From Macrosoma leucophasiata (lineage: Eukaryota; Arthropoda; Insecta; Lepidoptera; Hedylidae): a stretch of 64,000 nucleotides of DNA. The DNA lies in NCBI GenBank assembly GCA_036365455.1, contig JAWQUS010000003.1:2190001-2254000 (forward strand), given 5' to 3'. The notes beneath the pieces are model-generated. The model was not told where the DNA came from and made no database searches. It saw only the letters and a program-made list of their open reading frames with translations. Both the position numbers and the translations under genes were made by a program. Shown here piece after piece: positions 1-9,495 of this stretch. Position 1 is the stretch's first letter. Each line of letters begins with the position of its first letter.

Positions 1-99
1 TTATATAGTAACAAGTGGTAGAGTTTCTGTAGTGGAGCTCGAGGCCGTCAGTTACTACCTCGTTTTTAGGGTTCATTAGTAAACTAGGAACCCTTATAG

Positions 100-152
100 T
101 TTCACCATGTCCGTCTGTCTGTCTGTCAGTCCGTCTGTCTGTCCGTCCGCGG
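100..152. repeat. (TCTG)n-type microsatellite, imperfect
   Basis: A run of tetranucleotide GTCT units interrupted by CAGT and CCGT variants. It lies just upstream of a Helitron-like end, and similar GACA runs lie beside other Helitron-like pieces in this window. Confidence 0.85.
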
Positions 153-195
153 TTTAGCGCAAAAACTGTTGGTACTAGCGACTTGAAATTTGATT

Positions 196-330
196 GTTCA
201 GTATCTACCCGGACGAAGTCGAGGGCGCAGCTAGTATTAAAGTAGCCTAAGTTACTCCTTATTACATAAGCTATTTGCCAGTGAGAGTCCCGTCAAAATC
301 GGTTCCCGAAATTAGCGGGGACAAACAGAA
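196..330 (+). mobile_element. Helitron-like 3' end, first of two copies
   Basis: The segment carries the block ACCCGGACGAAGTCG, then GGGCGCAGCTAGT with CTAGT at 231-235, the usual Helitron 3' terminus. Downstream sequence with AGCGGGGACAAACAG is repeated at 552-696, so more than the terminus was duplicated. The autonomous source is not visible. Confidence 0.65.
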
Positions 331-383
331 AGTACCTACTTGAAATTTTTGAAGAACTCCATAGTAATTTTTATTACATTAAT

Positions 384-434
384 CAAACCTAAAAACTACG
401 GAACCCTACACTGCGCGTGACCCGACACGCACTT
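384..434 (-). repeat. Dispersed repeat fragment (GGGTTCCGTA motif)
   Basis: Read on the minus strand it runs from AACCGGTCAAGTGCGTGTCG to GTAGGGTTCCGTA. A related block lies at 4146-4206 on the plus strand. I recognise it as a common lepidopteran repeat sequence but cannot place it in a class. Confidence 0.5.
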
Positions 435-440
435 GACCGG

Positions 441-541
441 TTTTTTTTATGTAACGAAGATGGCAAACAAGCACGCAGTTCACATGGATGTCAAGTGATG
501 ACAGCAGCCTATAGACTACATAAAAACCAGAGGTCATAATA
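441..541 (-). mobile_element. Family A retroposon, 3' fragment
   Basis: A T-run followed by ATGTAA and GGCAAACAAGC is the reverse complement of the family A tail (defined at 63391). Only the last ~100 bp remain; the body is replaced by the second Helitron-like copy. Confidence 0.75.
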
Positions 542-551
542 TCTACATTAG

Positions 552-762
552 GTTCAGTATCTACCCGGACGAAGTCGTTGGGCGCAGCTAGTATAAAAAT
601 AAGGCTAAGTTACTCCTTATTACATAAGCTATCTGCCAGTGAAAGGCCCGTCAAAATCAGTCCAGCAGTTCCCGAGAATAGCGGGGACAAACAGACAGAT
701 AGACAGACAGACAGACAGACAGATAGACAGACAGACAGACGAAAATTGTAAAAAAAATGGTT
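552..762 (+). mobile_element. Helitron-like 3' end, second copy, with (GACA)n
   Basis: The same block as 196-330, with CTAGT at 588-592 and a 15-bp insertion (CAGTCCAGCAGTTCC region). It runs into an imperfect GACA/GATA microsatellite at about 690-742. Confidence 0.65.
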
Positions 763-764
763 TT

Positions 765-860
765 GGTATATGACCGTGTACGCATTTAGTAAATAGCGGT
801 TATTTTTATATTACAAACAGACACTCCAATTATTTATTTGTATAGGTATATGTATAGATT
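765..860 (+). repeat. Unclassified dispersed repeat, copy 1
   Basis: GCATTTAGTAAATAGCGG and ACAAACAGACACTCCAATT recur at 33450-33545 with the same spacing, just ahead of the family T element there. Confidence 0.55.
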
Positions 861-895
861 TATAATAACACTAACCTATCCAAAAACAAGACAAC

Positions 896-1062
896 CAATC
901 CGGATAAGCCGGGTGGAAAATAGATGTTTAAAGTTTTTCAGACACCTGCACTTGCTGGATACAGACTGATAAGTATTCCGGACGGCACTTCGCCCACGCA
1001 GACACTCGATGTGTCCACGATGAGCGGACACAGCAGTACCTATTCTAATTGAATTTAAAAAC
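896..1062. repeat. Family Q repeat, copy 1
   Basis: A GC-richer block containing AGTATTCCGGACGGC and CACTTCGCCCACGCAGAC. The second copy at 1567-1690 is clearly related but diverged. A 65-codon minus-strand frame crosses it, but the second copy does not keep that frame, so I do not call it coding. Confidence 0.5.
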
Positions 1063-1271
1063 CGAAAAAACATACAAAAATATGCTTTGGTTCTTTTAGA
1101 TAATTATCCCCTTCCCCCAATGTGTACCTACATATTCATGCATCCATGCATAATTGCATACACACATTGATGAAGTAAGAAAAATGTTCTTTCGACTACT
1201 ACTGAAATTCTCCCTTAAAGAAAAATCACGATTGAACTTATTCTCCATTAACAAAATATAATATAATCTTA

Positions 1272-1417
1272 CCCCCTTATTCATAAACGTACATTAGATA
1301 CATTTTAGCTATAGAATGCTTTGTCTTTGTCACTTGCATTGTGAAATGTGCAGGATAGAAAAAGACAAAGGAGAGATAAGCAACACTTAAGTTAAAATAC
1401 GTTTATGAATAAGGGGG
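1272..1417. mobile_element. Family R MITE, PIF/Harbinger-like, copy 1
   Basis: A 146-bp element with 20-bp perfect terminal inverted repeats, CCCCCTTATTCATAAACGTA and its complement. It is flanked by TTA on both sides, the target size expected for PIF/Harbinger. The interior (TTTGTCTTTGTCACTTGC, AGACAAAGGAGAGATAAGC) matches the copy at 32897. Confidence 0.8.
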
Positions 1418-1783
1418 TTAACTTTTAAAACAAAAATTAAGAATTTCGTTTTCCCTACTGCCATAACTTAGAAAACAAAATCCAAAAATACTTATAGAGA
1501 AGCTTTCATCTATCATATGTAACGACAAGATAATAAATCCGTAAGCGATGTCGAAAATAAGTAGCTGTTTAATGTTTTTCGAACATCAGCACTCGCTGGC
1601 TGCAAATCAGTATTCCGAAAGGCGCTTCGCCCACACAGTCAACCACTGAGTCCATGTTTAGGGTACGGTACAACAGTAGGTATTTTCCCATCCAACGTTG
1701 TCATTAGAAATCATGCGCCACAAGGCTCACGAGCCGAACGTAGGCCAATTGTGCCTCTGCACCGCTTGTTCCGCGCTCTAGCT
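1418..1783. other. Repeat-derived spacer with family Q copy 2
   Basis: Holds the second family Q copy at about 1567-1690 (AGTATTCCGAAAGGCGCTTC core). The rest is AT-rich with no recognisable element or reading frame. Confidence 0.4.
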
Positions 1784-2066
1784 ATTTTTTTATGTAATGG
1801 CAGTGGCAAACAAGCATGCAGTTCACATTGATGTTAAGTGATGACTGCAGCCTATAGATTCACAAAAAGACCAAGTTCAAAATGCAGACGCGTTACCACT
1901 CATAAGGCCTAAGGTGGTATGCCTTTGTGCCGGAAATTACAGGGCCGTACATTATCACCTGACCGGAACACGATAATGCTGAACACTACCATTTAGCGGG
2001 AAGTATATTAGGTAATGCGGTGGTGCCTACACCCGCGAGCTCCGTCACTGGAGCTCTACCACCAGT
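1784..2066 (-). mobile_element. Family A retroposon, near full length
   Basis: Runs from the T-run and ATGTAATGG to the head hairpin CTCCGTCACTGGAG and CTACCACCAGT. It faces the copy at 2449-2726 head to head, 380 bp away, so the pair forms an inverted repeat. Confidence 0.9.
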
Positions 2067-2448
2067 AAAGTAGCCAGCGAATAATCAGGCATCAACTTTT
2101 TATAATTTAACATCCATGGAAAAAACATAATTAAATACCAGAATATTATACCTACGTATAAATATATCCACACTGAACTACAAAGCATTGTCACCCGTAA
2201 CTCAGAATGATAAAAATGCAGGACCTGTCGTTATCGCGTCAAATATTGAAAACTCTACAGCTTTACACGACTATTTTCATTTTTCATTCGGTTTTAAGAA
2301 GTTACGCTATTTTAATCTAGTAATGGACAGGTGACATTTTTAGGAGCCAAAAATATATGGCTATTAGTAAACCATAATTTGTCTGTTCGCACTCAAAAAG
2401 TTGTTGTATTAAAAATCTATCGCAGCTAGAATACCTACTATTTTTTCA

Positions 2449-2726
2449 TGGTGGTAGAGCTCCAGTGACGGAGCTCGCGGGCGTAGGCACCACTGCATTA
2501 CCTAATATACTTGCCGCTAAACGGTAGTGTTCAGCACTATCGTGTTCCGGACCCCCCTGACGACCCTGTAATTTCAGGCACAGAGGCATAACACCTTACG
2601 CCTCAGGAGTGGTAACGCAACTGCATTTTGACCTTGGTCTTTATGTGGGTGTCTATAGGCTGCAGTCATCACTTAACATCAATGTGAACTGCATGCTTGT
2701 TTGCTACTTCCATTACATAAAAAAAA
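2449..2726 (+). mobile_element. Family A retroposon, near full length
   Basis: Starts at GGTGGTAGAGCTCCAG and ends CATTACATAAAAAAA. A small insertion (ACCCCCCTGACGACC) replaces the usual GTCAGGTGGTAATGTACGG segment. Confidence 0.9.
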
Positions 2727-2794
2727 CAATGTCAGCTTACTTACAAATTGTTTGCTAAAATTGCACGTACCTATGTATATTCTAACCAAATCCC

Positions 2795-2896
2795 TTACAG
2801 GATAGACAGAGCGTGGAGCGTCGAATATCCCGGTTTTTTTACACACTTCTCGCTTTTTCACATTCATCACTCTCTTCATACATGCACGCCGATAAA
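2795..2896 (-). mobile_element. Family D SINE-like element, diverged fragment
   Basis: Matches the copies at 11077 and 25720 through GAATATCCCGGT and CATACATGCACGCCGAT. The segment between has many substitutions, so this is an old copy. Confidence 0.55.
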
Positions 2897-3911
2897 CGTT
2901 GGTACAGTTGGCAATTACACTGTTTATACAGGAACCAATAGCAAAGAAAAGTTAAAATAAATCCCGCCACAGCCAACCGAGATACAAATCAAATATTTTT
3001 ACCAAACAGAATTCGTAAAAGAGCCGTTGGGCCTCCCCCTACAGCTACATTAACACCTTAGTGAGCTAAATTACAGGGCCATGTTCAAATATATGGCATT
3101 TCTCGGCATAATTGCCGTCGGGTGTTTTACGGCATCCGATCACGCAAATCGTTCGATAAAAGTTTAAAACGCAATGACATCCCTTTCGCACGTATCTATA
3201 GATTCAAAATTTACAAAAATCTAATGCACTTGCATTTTCAGTTTACAAGCTTTCTATAGTGAATGACTTACAATAATTACTGAATAGGTATTAGTGATAA
3301 CCAATGTATAAATAGAATTAAACCAATAAATCATCAAGTCTTTCAAGTCCTTCTAGGAAGAAAAATAAAAATCTATTTGTCATATATATTACAATAGTAA
3401 TTCACTTGTTCAAGCTGCGTTGTGTAGTCGATGACTTGTTCCAAGTGTAGAGTTCCAAATGCAGGCACAGTTGAGAAGAACTTCGCTATCGAACAAGCTA
3501 AGAAGTTTTGACAAAAAGAGCAACAGAGTGTGTTTCATCTAATACAAATTGGAATTAAAATAGAAATAGATAGAGATAAAGATATGTTGACATTGTCGAG
3601 TGGAATATCGAACGATGCCGCAATGACTCCCTTTTTAAAGTAATGCAACACAAGACACGATGTTTTCTTAGCTATTTTAATGAACATTAAGACAAAGGAA
3701 AGCGCGTTTTCGGAGTCATTTAGCGTATCGGAATTGCCTTGCAATTTAATGTGGAAACTTTGAAATGAGGTGAACTTTAACTGGAAGTCAATGCAGATTA
3801 TTATCTCGTTTGTTTAATGACATAATTTCATTGTGTATCATTGCTGGACATTTTGTTGAGTTAAAATACCGTAGGTATTACGAATACGGAGTTAAAAAGA
3901 TATACCTACCT
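2897..3911. other. AT-rich stretch without a recognised feature
   Basis: Reading frames are short and on both strands. I see no splice-flanked coding pattern and no repeat shared with the rest of the window. Confidence 0.4.
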
Positions 3912-4112
3912 GACGAGCCATTTGGTACAGCGATGTGTGACGATCGTTTTAACCGAAGCTCACGGGTTCGATTTCCGTACCGGGACATATATTTGTATGG
4001 CCTACAGATATTGGTTTCGGATCTGGGTGTTTGTGTATGTGTTGTGTGTGTATAACGGTACCCACGACACAGGTTTATTCCTAATGTGGGGCTGTAAGTA
4101 TAAGCGTATTTG
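3912..4112 (+). mobile_element. Family C tRNA-derived SINE
   Basis: The tRNA-like head ends in a B-box-like GGGTTCGATTTCC. The body carries ATTTGTATGGCCTACAGATA, GGGTGTTTGTGTATGTG, a GTACAACGG-like block, and the 3' part GTGGGGCTGTAAGTATAAGCG. The A-box half has decayed compared with the copy at 6250. Confidence 0.85.
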
Positions 4113-4952
4113 AAGCCTACCTACTACTCGTCCTTAATTAAGGTGCAAGCGAAAATAAACCGGCTAAGTACGAGCCGGACTCGCGTGTACAGGGTTCCGT
4201 ACGATTAGGTGATTTCCCATGTTACCTTATACATACATAATAATATAGAATAGACTTTTTACACATTTCCTGCAATCATAGCTAAAAAACTATTTTTTTT
4301 TTCAATCCTTTATTAGGACCAGTTGTACGAGTATGTAGATGAACGTGGTACAAATAATGGTCTATTTTCTTGAATCACTTCAAACTATGTATGTTTAAAC
4401 TTAAAATGATTAAGAAAATATCTTAGAGATCCCTACCATGAGGTCTTACAACTTACAATATATCACATAATAAAGTGTGATATTTTTTTTTACTTTCTCT
4501 ATGAATCCCCCAAAAAATACATATTTGTCACACGCTTTCTAATTCTTGGAATATTGGTTTACATAATATATGTACCAAATTTCAACCCATTTAACCTTAG
4601 GGTTCCGTTTCTTCTTCTAGAAGTACGGTACCCATAAAAACCACCACTAAGTTTAACTCCGTGTCAAACACAAGTTTGGTTGGAAAGCAGTTTAGATGTG
4701 AGGTGATTAGCATTGATATATTGTGAGGGCGGCAGATCGTTCCGAAGGTGTAGAATAAATGCAGAGATTGTTATCTGTGGTTCGGCCGGCGCACTTTGTT
4801 ATTGATACGCGGCACGGCTAAATAGCAATACACTCTGTTGTTTAGTTGTGAGGCTATAAATAAAACTTAACGCCTCTATTTCTTGTAGTTTTGAGATGTC
4901 AAGTCATTAAGTTATGACATAAATATTTCACAAGCGAAAAATGGATTACTAT
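4113..4952. other. Non-coding stretch with a repeat fragment
   Basis: Positions 4146-4206 hold a CGGACTCGCG...GGGTTCCGTACG fragment related to 384-434, and a related GGGTTCCGTTTC is at about 4600. The remainder is AT-rich without a clear element. Confidence 0.4.
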
Positions 4953-5224
4953 CTGGTGGTAGAGCTCCAGTGACGGAGCTGCGTAGGCACGACCGCATTA
5001 CCTAATATACTTGCCGCTAAATGGTAGTGAGATCGTGTTCCGGTCAGGTGGTAATGTACGGCCCTGTAATTTCCGGCAAAGAGGTATAACACCTTAAGCC
5101 TCAGGAGTGGTAACGCATCTTCATTTTGACCTTGGTCTTTGTGTGAGTATCTATAGGCTGCAGTCATCACTTAACATCAATGTAAACTGAATGCTTGTTT
5201 GCCACTTCCATTACATAAAAAAAA
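4953..5224 (+). mobile_element. Family A retroposon, near full length
   Basis: Head at CTGGTGGTAGAGC, tail CATTACATAAAAAAA. Small deletions remove a few bases of the head (GCGGGC missing) and of the TAGTGTTCAGCACTATC block. Confidence 0.9.
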
Positions 5225-5644
5225 TGGAATGGAATGGAAATTTCATCGAAAAACGGTCTTCTCAGTACAGTAGGTAAAATCTATAAATAGTATAAGTTCT
5301 TTAGTTTTTTGTGACAGTTGCAGTGGTTGCAAGTTGGAGCACAATTTTATTTGCTGACGAATTGCAATCATCGCTCGATCGTCCGATCGCTCGAGTCACC
5401 GACAAAAAGTCGCTTAGCCACAGTGTACAAAAGACAGATGTTAAATCAGATCAGCTGCTCAAAAACTATTACTGTAATAGATTTATAGTAGATAATAAAT
5501 CAATAATTACTGTTATCTATAATGTCTTTAGTATTTTTAAGGAAAAGGTAGAATAAAATTATGTACATGCAGTTTATTTTCAAAGTAAAGTCGGAAGGTA
5601 TGAATAGTATTTTTAAAATAGTCGAGTTTTTCTTGGAGTTTTAC
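5225..5644. other. Unassigned sequence between two family A copies
   Basis: A GTG-initiated frame of about 80 codons lies at 5311-5556, but without homology I recognise and without a good start context, so it is not called as a gene. The CGATCG/CTCGAG-rich patch near 5370-5400 is the only compositional change. Confidence 0.35.
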
Positions 5645-5922
5645 TGGTGGTAGAGCTCCTGTGACGGAGCTCGCGGGAGTAGGCACCACCGCATTACCTC
5701 ATCTTTCTGCCGCTAAATGGTGATGTTCAGCACTATCGTGTTCCGGTCAGGTGGTAATGTACGGCCCTGTAGTTTCCGGCACAGAGGCATAATACTTTAG
5801 ACCTCAGAAGTGGCAACGCATCTACATTGAAACCTCCAGTCTCATGCAGATGTTTATAGGCTACAGTATAACTTACCATCAATGTAAACTGTATGCTTGT
5901 TTGCCACTTCATAACAAAAAAA
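5645..5922 (+). mobile_element. Family A retroposon, diverged copy upstream of NASP-like exon
   Basis: Head ACTGGTGGTAGAGCTCC is intact, but the tail is degraded (CTTCATAACAAAAAAAG). It ends about 40 bp before the GC-rich leader of the NASP-like exon, so it may sit in the proximal promoter. Confidence 0.85.
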
Positions 5923-5939
5923 GTAAGTAGGTAAGTATA

Positions 5940-6117
5940 CTTGACGACCCGGATAATAAAGTCGCCCGCCCGCCGCTCCGCCGCTCTCCGAGTCAAAGCT
6001 GTCGTACAAGTTTTATTTCGTTTTTTTTCTTGTAATTAATCCAGTAAATCTTTATTCAATTGTAACAAATAACAAAGTATTCTCAAGGCTGCTTTCAATT
6101 ATTCATAAACTTACAAG
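5940..6117 (+). promoter_or_regulatory. Likely promoter and 5' leader of NASP-like gene
   Basis: A short GC-rich patch (CGCCCGCCCGCCGCTCCGCC near 5965) stands out from the AT-rich surroundings and is followed by about 110 bp of AT-rich leader up to the ATG at 6118. No TATA box at a fixed distance is evident. The transcription start is inferred to lie near 5990-6010, without direct evidence. Confidence 0.4.
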
Positions 6118-6249
6118 ATGTCAGAAAACCCAGAAGTAATCACTGCATCACCAGCAGAACTCCTTAGTGTAGGGAGGCGGCACCTTGCTGTCAGAGACTA
6201 CAGTGCTGCGGCAGAGGCACTGGCAACAGCTTGTGAACTTCTTGCAAAG
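6118..6249 (+). CDS. First coding exon of a NASP/HGV2-like histone chaperone
   Basis: Forty-four codons from an ATG in good context (ACAAGATG) to a phase-0 GCAAAG|GTTAGT splice donor. The product begins MSENPEVITASPAELLSVGR and continues with HLAVRDYSAAAEALATACEL and LAK. This matches the first TPR of the NASP/Sim3/Hif1 family, where a short acidic leader precedes a helix pair of the type 'LL..G+RHL...D...A...L..ACELL.K'. NASP proteins bind histone H3-H4 in the nucleus and supply them for chromatin assembly. The boundary after the lysine fits my memory of a conserved boundary in this family, but I could not check it. The remaining TPRs and acidic insert are not found downstream here, so intron 1 must extend beyond what I could follow, or this is a stranded exon. 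The donor lies exactly where SINE homology starts. Confidence 0.65.
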
Positions 6250-6452
6250 GTTAGTCCAGCGGTGCGAAACCACCGTTTGATTCGAAGGGTCGCGGGTTCG
6301 ATCCCCGCACCGGAACAAATATTTGTATGGCCTACAGATATTTGTTTCGGGTCTGGTTGTTTGTGTATGTGCTGTATGTGTACAACGGCATCCATCCACG
6401 ACACAGGTTTATATAATACCTAATGTGGAGCTGTGAGTGTAAGCGTATTTAA
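6250..6452 (+). mobile_element. Family C tRNA-derived SINE abutting the exon-1 splice donor
   Basis: The tRNA-like head has an A-box-like TTAGTCCAGCGG, and a perfect T-arm in which GCGGG pairs with CCCGC around TTCGATC. The body ends GTAAGCGTATTT plus A-run. The ~7 nt that precede TTAGTCC in other copies are absent, so homology begins at the intron's own GT. I see no target-site duplication beside the A-run. Confidence 0.9.
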
Positions 6453-6944
6453 AAAAAATACTCAGATCAAAACAACTCGTTTTGATAACGTGATAGGTAA
6501 TGTGAAGCTCTATTAGTAAAATTGTTAGTACCTTCACACCTATAATCCCCGACGGAGTAGGCAGAGTGGACTTAACTTATAATAGCCCTATTCTTCCTGT
6601 TTCCGTTACAAAACTAACAAAGATTCCTTGCTAATAATAATTTCACCAACTGTATTTCCTAACCTGTGTCCCAGCTTATCTATCCCTAACAGAATATATA
6701 ATAACTGCTCATAAGAACTAAATAATTTGTCCCTTCATGATAACCGTTAAATTCCTGCTCATTGTATCAATAATACGACAACTCACTTTAGGTTCGACAG
6801 CAGATGCAATTGTGATATAAAGATCATTCCATATGAAACGTAATCATATTCCTTAATGTCCCAATATGGTCTAAATATCAACACTTTTTTGTGATATGGA
6901 AAATAATTATACCTACAGTACGTTGATGTCTGACTAGAGTTCAT
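6453..6944. other. Start of putative NASP intron, no exon seen
   Basis: Contains a 40-bp family B tail fragment at about 6540-6578 (CACACCTATAATCCCCGACGG). I looked for a TPR-like frame after an AG acceptor and found none. Confidence 0.4.
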
Positions 6945-7251
6945 TACTGTCTCTTTTCCTACACCGTGCTACCCACCGAAGAGAGATTCACCCTTACCGA
7001 CTGGACACCTGACAGTGCTCAACGGTGCGGTTTTCTTGTTCGTTTCTGCCCAGAACGTGTAAATTGTGGAACGAACTTCCATCTGAGGTGCTACAATATG
7101 GGGTTCTTCAAAAATGGCGTCAAAAGAGTCCTTCAGGACTGGCAGCGCGTTAACAACTCCCCTGGTGTTGTAAATGTTCATAGGCGACGGTGACCACTTA
7201 CCATCAGGTAGCCCGTCTGCTTGTCTGTCAACTAAAGGACATAAAAAAAAC
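6945..7251 (+). pseudogene. Jockey-like LINE, 5'-truncated 3' end
   Basis: Codes in one frame for the last ~75 residues of the ORF2 tail seen at 11835-12539: the TDWTPDSAQRCGFLVRF block is shared in an alternative frame and GVKRVLQDWQRVNNSPG in the same frame. It is followed by the same 3' UTR (TCATAGGCGACGGTGACCAC, CTTGTCTGTCAACT) and an A-run after GGACAT. Typical 5' truncation during target-primed reverse transcription. Confidence 0.85.
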
Positions 7252-7266
7252 AACTAATGTCTTAAC

Positions 7267-7583
7267 AACTACGTAACTTCACGCCTGTAATCCCCGAAGG
7301 GGTAGGCAGAGGTAAATGCATGCATTCATGCATACATGCAAACACCCACGATTCGCCGCTTACGTTTTGGCCCATGTAACAGGTGGCGAGCCTGTTGACA
7401 TCTCCGGGCACATTACCAAACTTTGAGGTACTGGGAAATTTCCAGAAAATTGAAAAATCCCAATAGAACCAGAGATAAAGGCTTTTTCACCATTATCTCT
7501 GATAACCCCCTACCCGGGAATCGAACCCAGGACCTCAGCGTAGTAGTAGTGGCCTGCTACCACTAGGCTACCGAGGCAGTTAA
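7267..7583 (-). mobile_element. Family B tRNA-derived SINE, full length
   Basis: On the minus strand: ACTGCCTCGGTAGCCTAGTG (A box), GCAGGCCACTACTACTACGC, then a B box in CCTGGGTTCGATTCCCGGG, a body with ATTTTTCAATTTTCTGG and CGGAGATGTCAACAGGC, and the tail CTACCCCTTCGGGGATTACA with GGCGTGAAGTTACG. It directly follows the LINE tail at 7251. Confidence 0.92.
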
Positions 7584-7727
7584 TCTTAACAACTAGTCGT
7601 CTTCATTTAGCCTTTCTGAAGCAATTGCACATAAAACATGTACCTGAGCTGTTTATAATGAGCTTTTACTTATAGTAATCCAATTAACCAGAAAACTATC
7701 ATTTCACAAATGGGGTAAACAATACAC

Positions 7728-7896
7728 TTTTTTTATGTAATGGTAGTGGCAAACAAGCATGCAGTTCACGTTGATGTTAAGTGATGACTGCTGCCTATAA
7801 ACACCCACACAAAGACCAAGGTCAAAATGCAGATGCGTTACCACTCCTGAGGCCTAAGGTGTTATGCCTCTGTGCCGGAAATTACAGGGGCCGTAC
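7728..7896 (-). mobile_element. Family A retroposon, head missing
   Basis: Begins with the T-run and ATGTAATGG and stops abruptly after ACAGGGGCCGTACA, so about 110 bp of the head half is lost. Confidence 0.85.
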
Positions 7897-7978
7897 ACTC
7901 TGAAATGAGCCGCAAGACGCTCTGAGTTAGTATGGAAAGATATTCACAGTTTTATTTTATGTAGGTAATAGTAGGTAT

Positions 7979-8476
7979 ACGTTTACACTCACAGCCTCAC
8001 ACTAGGTACAAACCTGTGTAGTGGGCGCCATTCTACACATACGACACATACACAAAAAGACTGAGTTCGTTGGGTAGCGGAGTTCTTCTCAGTAGTGACT
8101 GTACTTGGAACTCTGCTAAGTGAATAACTTTGATCTTGACGAATAATATTTTCTGTTTCTTCATTTATCATCATTGAAGGAATTGCTTTTTTTATGTTTT
8201 AACTAAGTAGTTTAAATTCAAATTTTAATTTACTATTAATATATGTTTTAGCTTTTACTATATGTAATGGTTATTCACTCTAGGTATTTTATGATTTCTT
8301 GACGTTTTGAAAGTATCTGTAAAGATCCATTCGAATTAAAAATATTTTCTATTTCACCCAGACGCGAAACAAATATCTGTAGGCCATACAAATATTTGTA
8401 CCGGTGTGGGGAACGAACCCGCGACCCATCGAATCAAACGGCCGTCTCACACCGCTGGACTAATCGGGTCGTCAAG
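7979..8476 (-). mobile_element. Family C SINE split by a ~300-bp insertion
   Basis: The 3' part is at 7979-8057 and the tRNA-like head at 8355-8476, with the head CCGATTAGTCCAGCGGTG and GGGTTCGTTCCCC readable on the minus strand. The two parts together make one colinear element. The insert (8058-8354) is AT-rich, without terminal repeats that I can define, and I see no clear target duplication. Confidence 0.8.
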
Positions 8477-8989
8477 CTATTGCTATTACTGTATATTTAC
8501 ATCAAATTGAAAGGCTGTTAGGCCACTATGGAGTTAATTGTTTCTTTGACGCAACGTGATAATTAAAATCATCTTACGAAAACGGCAATGTACACATCTA
8601 GCAAAAATCTACGCACAGTGCGTAAGGACTTTGAAAAGATCTAACCAATTAAAAAAAAAACGAACTAAGACATTCTCCTCAATAAAAGGTCACCCAATCC
8701 AGCTGCTTACCAAATTACATTTCACATCCATTGTATACTTGAAACTTAAATAAAATAAAAATTATACTGACATTACGCTTACGAAAGGTCACCATGATAT
8801 AGCTTAGTTAACTTATGAATCTCATACATTTTAATAAGCTTTCAATTAAGTCGACCTATATTTAATTAAATGGATAACGGAATCTATCGATTTCTATCTT
8901 CACCTACTCCTTTCTAGACGTAAAATGTCGATTAATTTATTGATTAAGGTCTTGTAAAGGACTGTAGAGAGAGCTATACTGGACATTTC
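8477..8989. other. AT-rich stretch without a recognised feature
   Basis: Frames here are short and lysine-rich as expected from composition. No shared repeat is evident. Confidence 0.35.
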
Positions 8990-9288
8990 CATTTTTTTTT
9001 TTTTTTTTTATGTAATAAAAGTGGCAAACAAGCATGCAGTTCACATCGATGTTAAGTGACGACTGCAGCCTATAGACAACCACACAATGACCAGAGGTCA
9101 AAATGCAGATGCGCTGCCACTCTTGAGACATTAGGTGTTATGCCTCTGTGCCGGAAATTACAGGGCCGTACATTACCACCTGACCGGAACACGATAGTGA
9201 TGAACACTACCATTTAGCGGCAAGTATATTAGGTAATGCGGTGGTGACTACGCCCGCGAGCTCCGTCACTGGAGCTCTACCACCAGTA
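8990..9288 (-). mobile_element. Family A retroposon, full length
   Basis: An unusually long T-run (about 20) marks the poly-A tail, which suggests a fairly recent insertion. The head ends GGAGCTCTACCACCAGT. Confidence 0.93.
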
Positions 9289-9301
9289 TTTCCTCACGCA
9301 A

Positions 9302-9495
9302 TGGAGCTTCAACTCAAAGAACCGAAGGCCGTTGAGGCAGATAAGTTCTCGAGTGGCAACTGCGTACCAGTAAACGAAGAGAAGCCCCCACGAGGTGGAT
9401 CGAGGACCTAGTAAGTTCGCGGGAAATCGCTGGATGAGGACGACCCAGGACCGTTTGTTCTGGCAATCTTTGGTTTGAGTTAGAATTTGGAAACA
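9302..9495 (+). pseudogene. RTE-like LINE fragment, ORF2 C-terminal region
   Basis: The sequence GTTCTCGAGTGGCAACTGCG, then GTGGATCGAGGACCT and CGCTGGATGAGGACGACCCA, parallels the copy at 23868-24219, whose conceptual product has the W-R-T-D-D-L-V-K-V-A-G-.-R-W-M motif. Indels break the frame. Flanked on the left by the head of a family A copy. Confidence 0.75.

Noticed and set aside
690..742. Telomeric or centromeric satellite
   Set aside because: The GACA/GATA runs here and at 33685 and 62090 are short microsatellites inside dispersed repeats; no TTAGG arrays were seen.
5311..5556. An upstream small gene before the NASP-like exon
   Set aside because: The frame opens with GTG, lacks a recognisable domain, and sits between two retroposons.
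6250..6423. Continuation of the NASP-like reading frame past 6249
   Set aside because: From 6250 the sequence is a tRNA-derived SINE, and the translated tail (VSPAVRNHRLIRR…) has no resemblance to the family; a splice donor at 6250 is the better reading.
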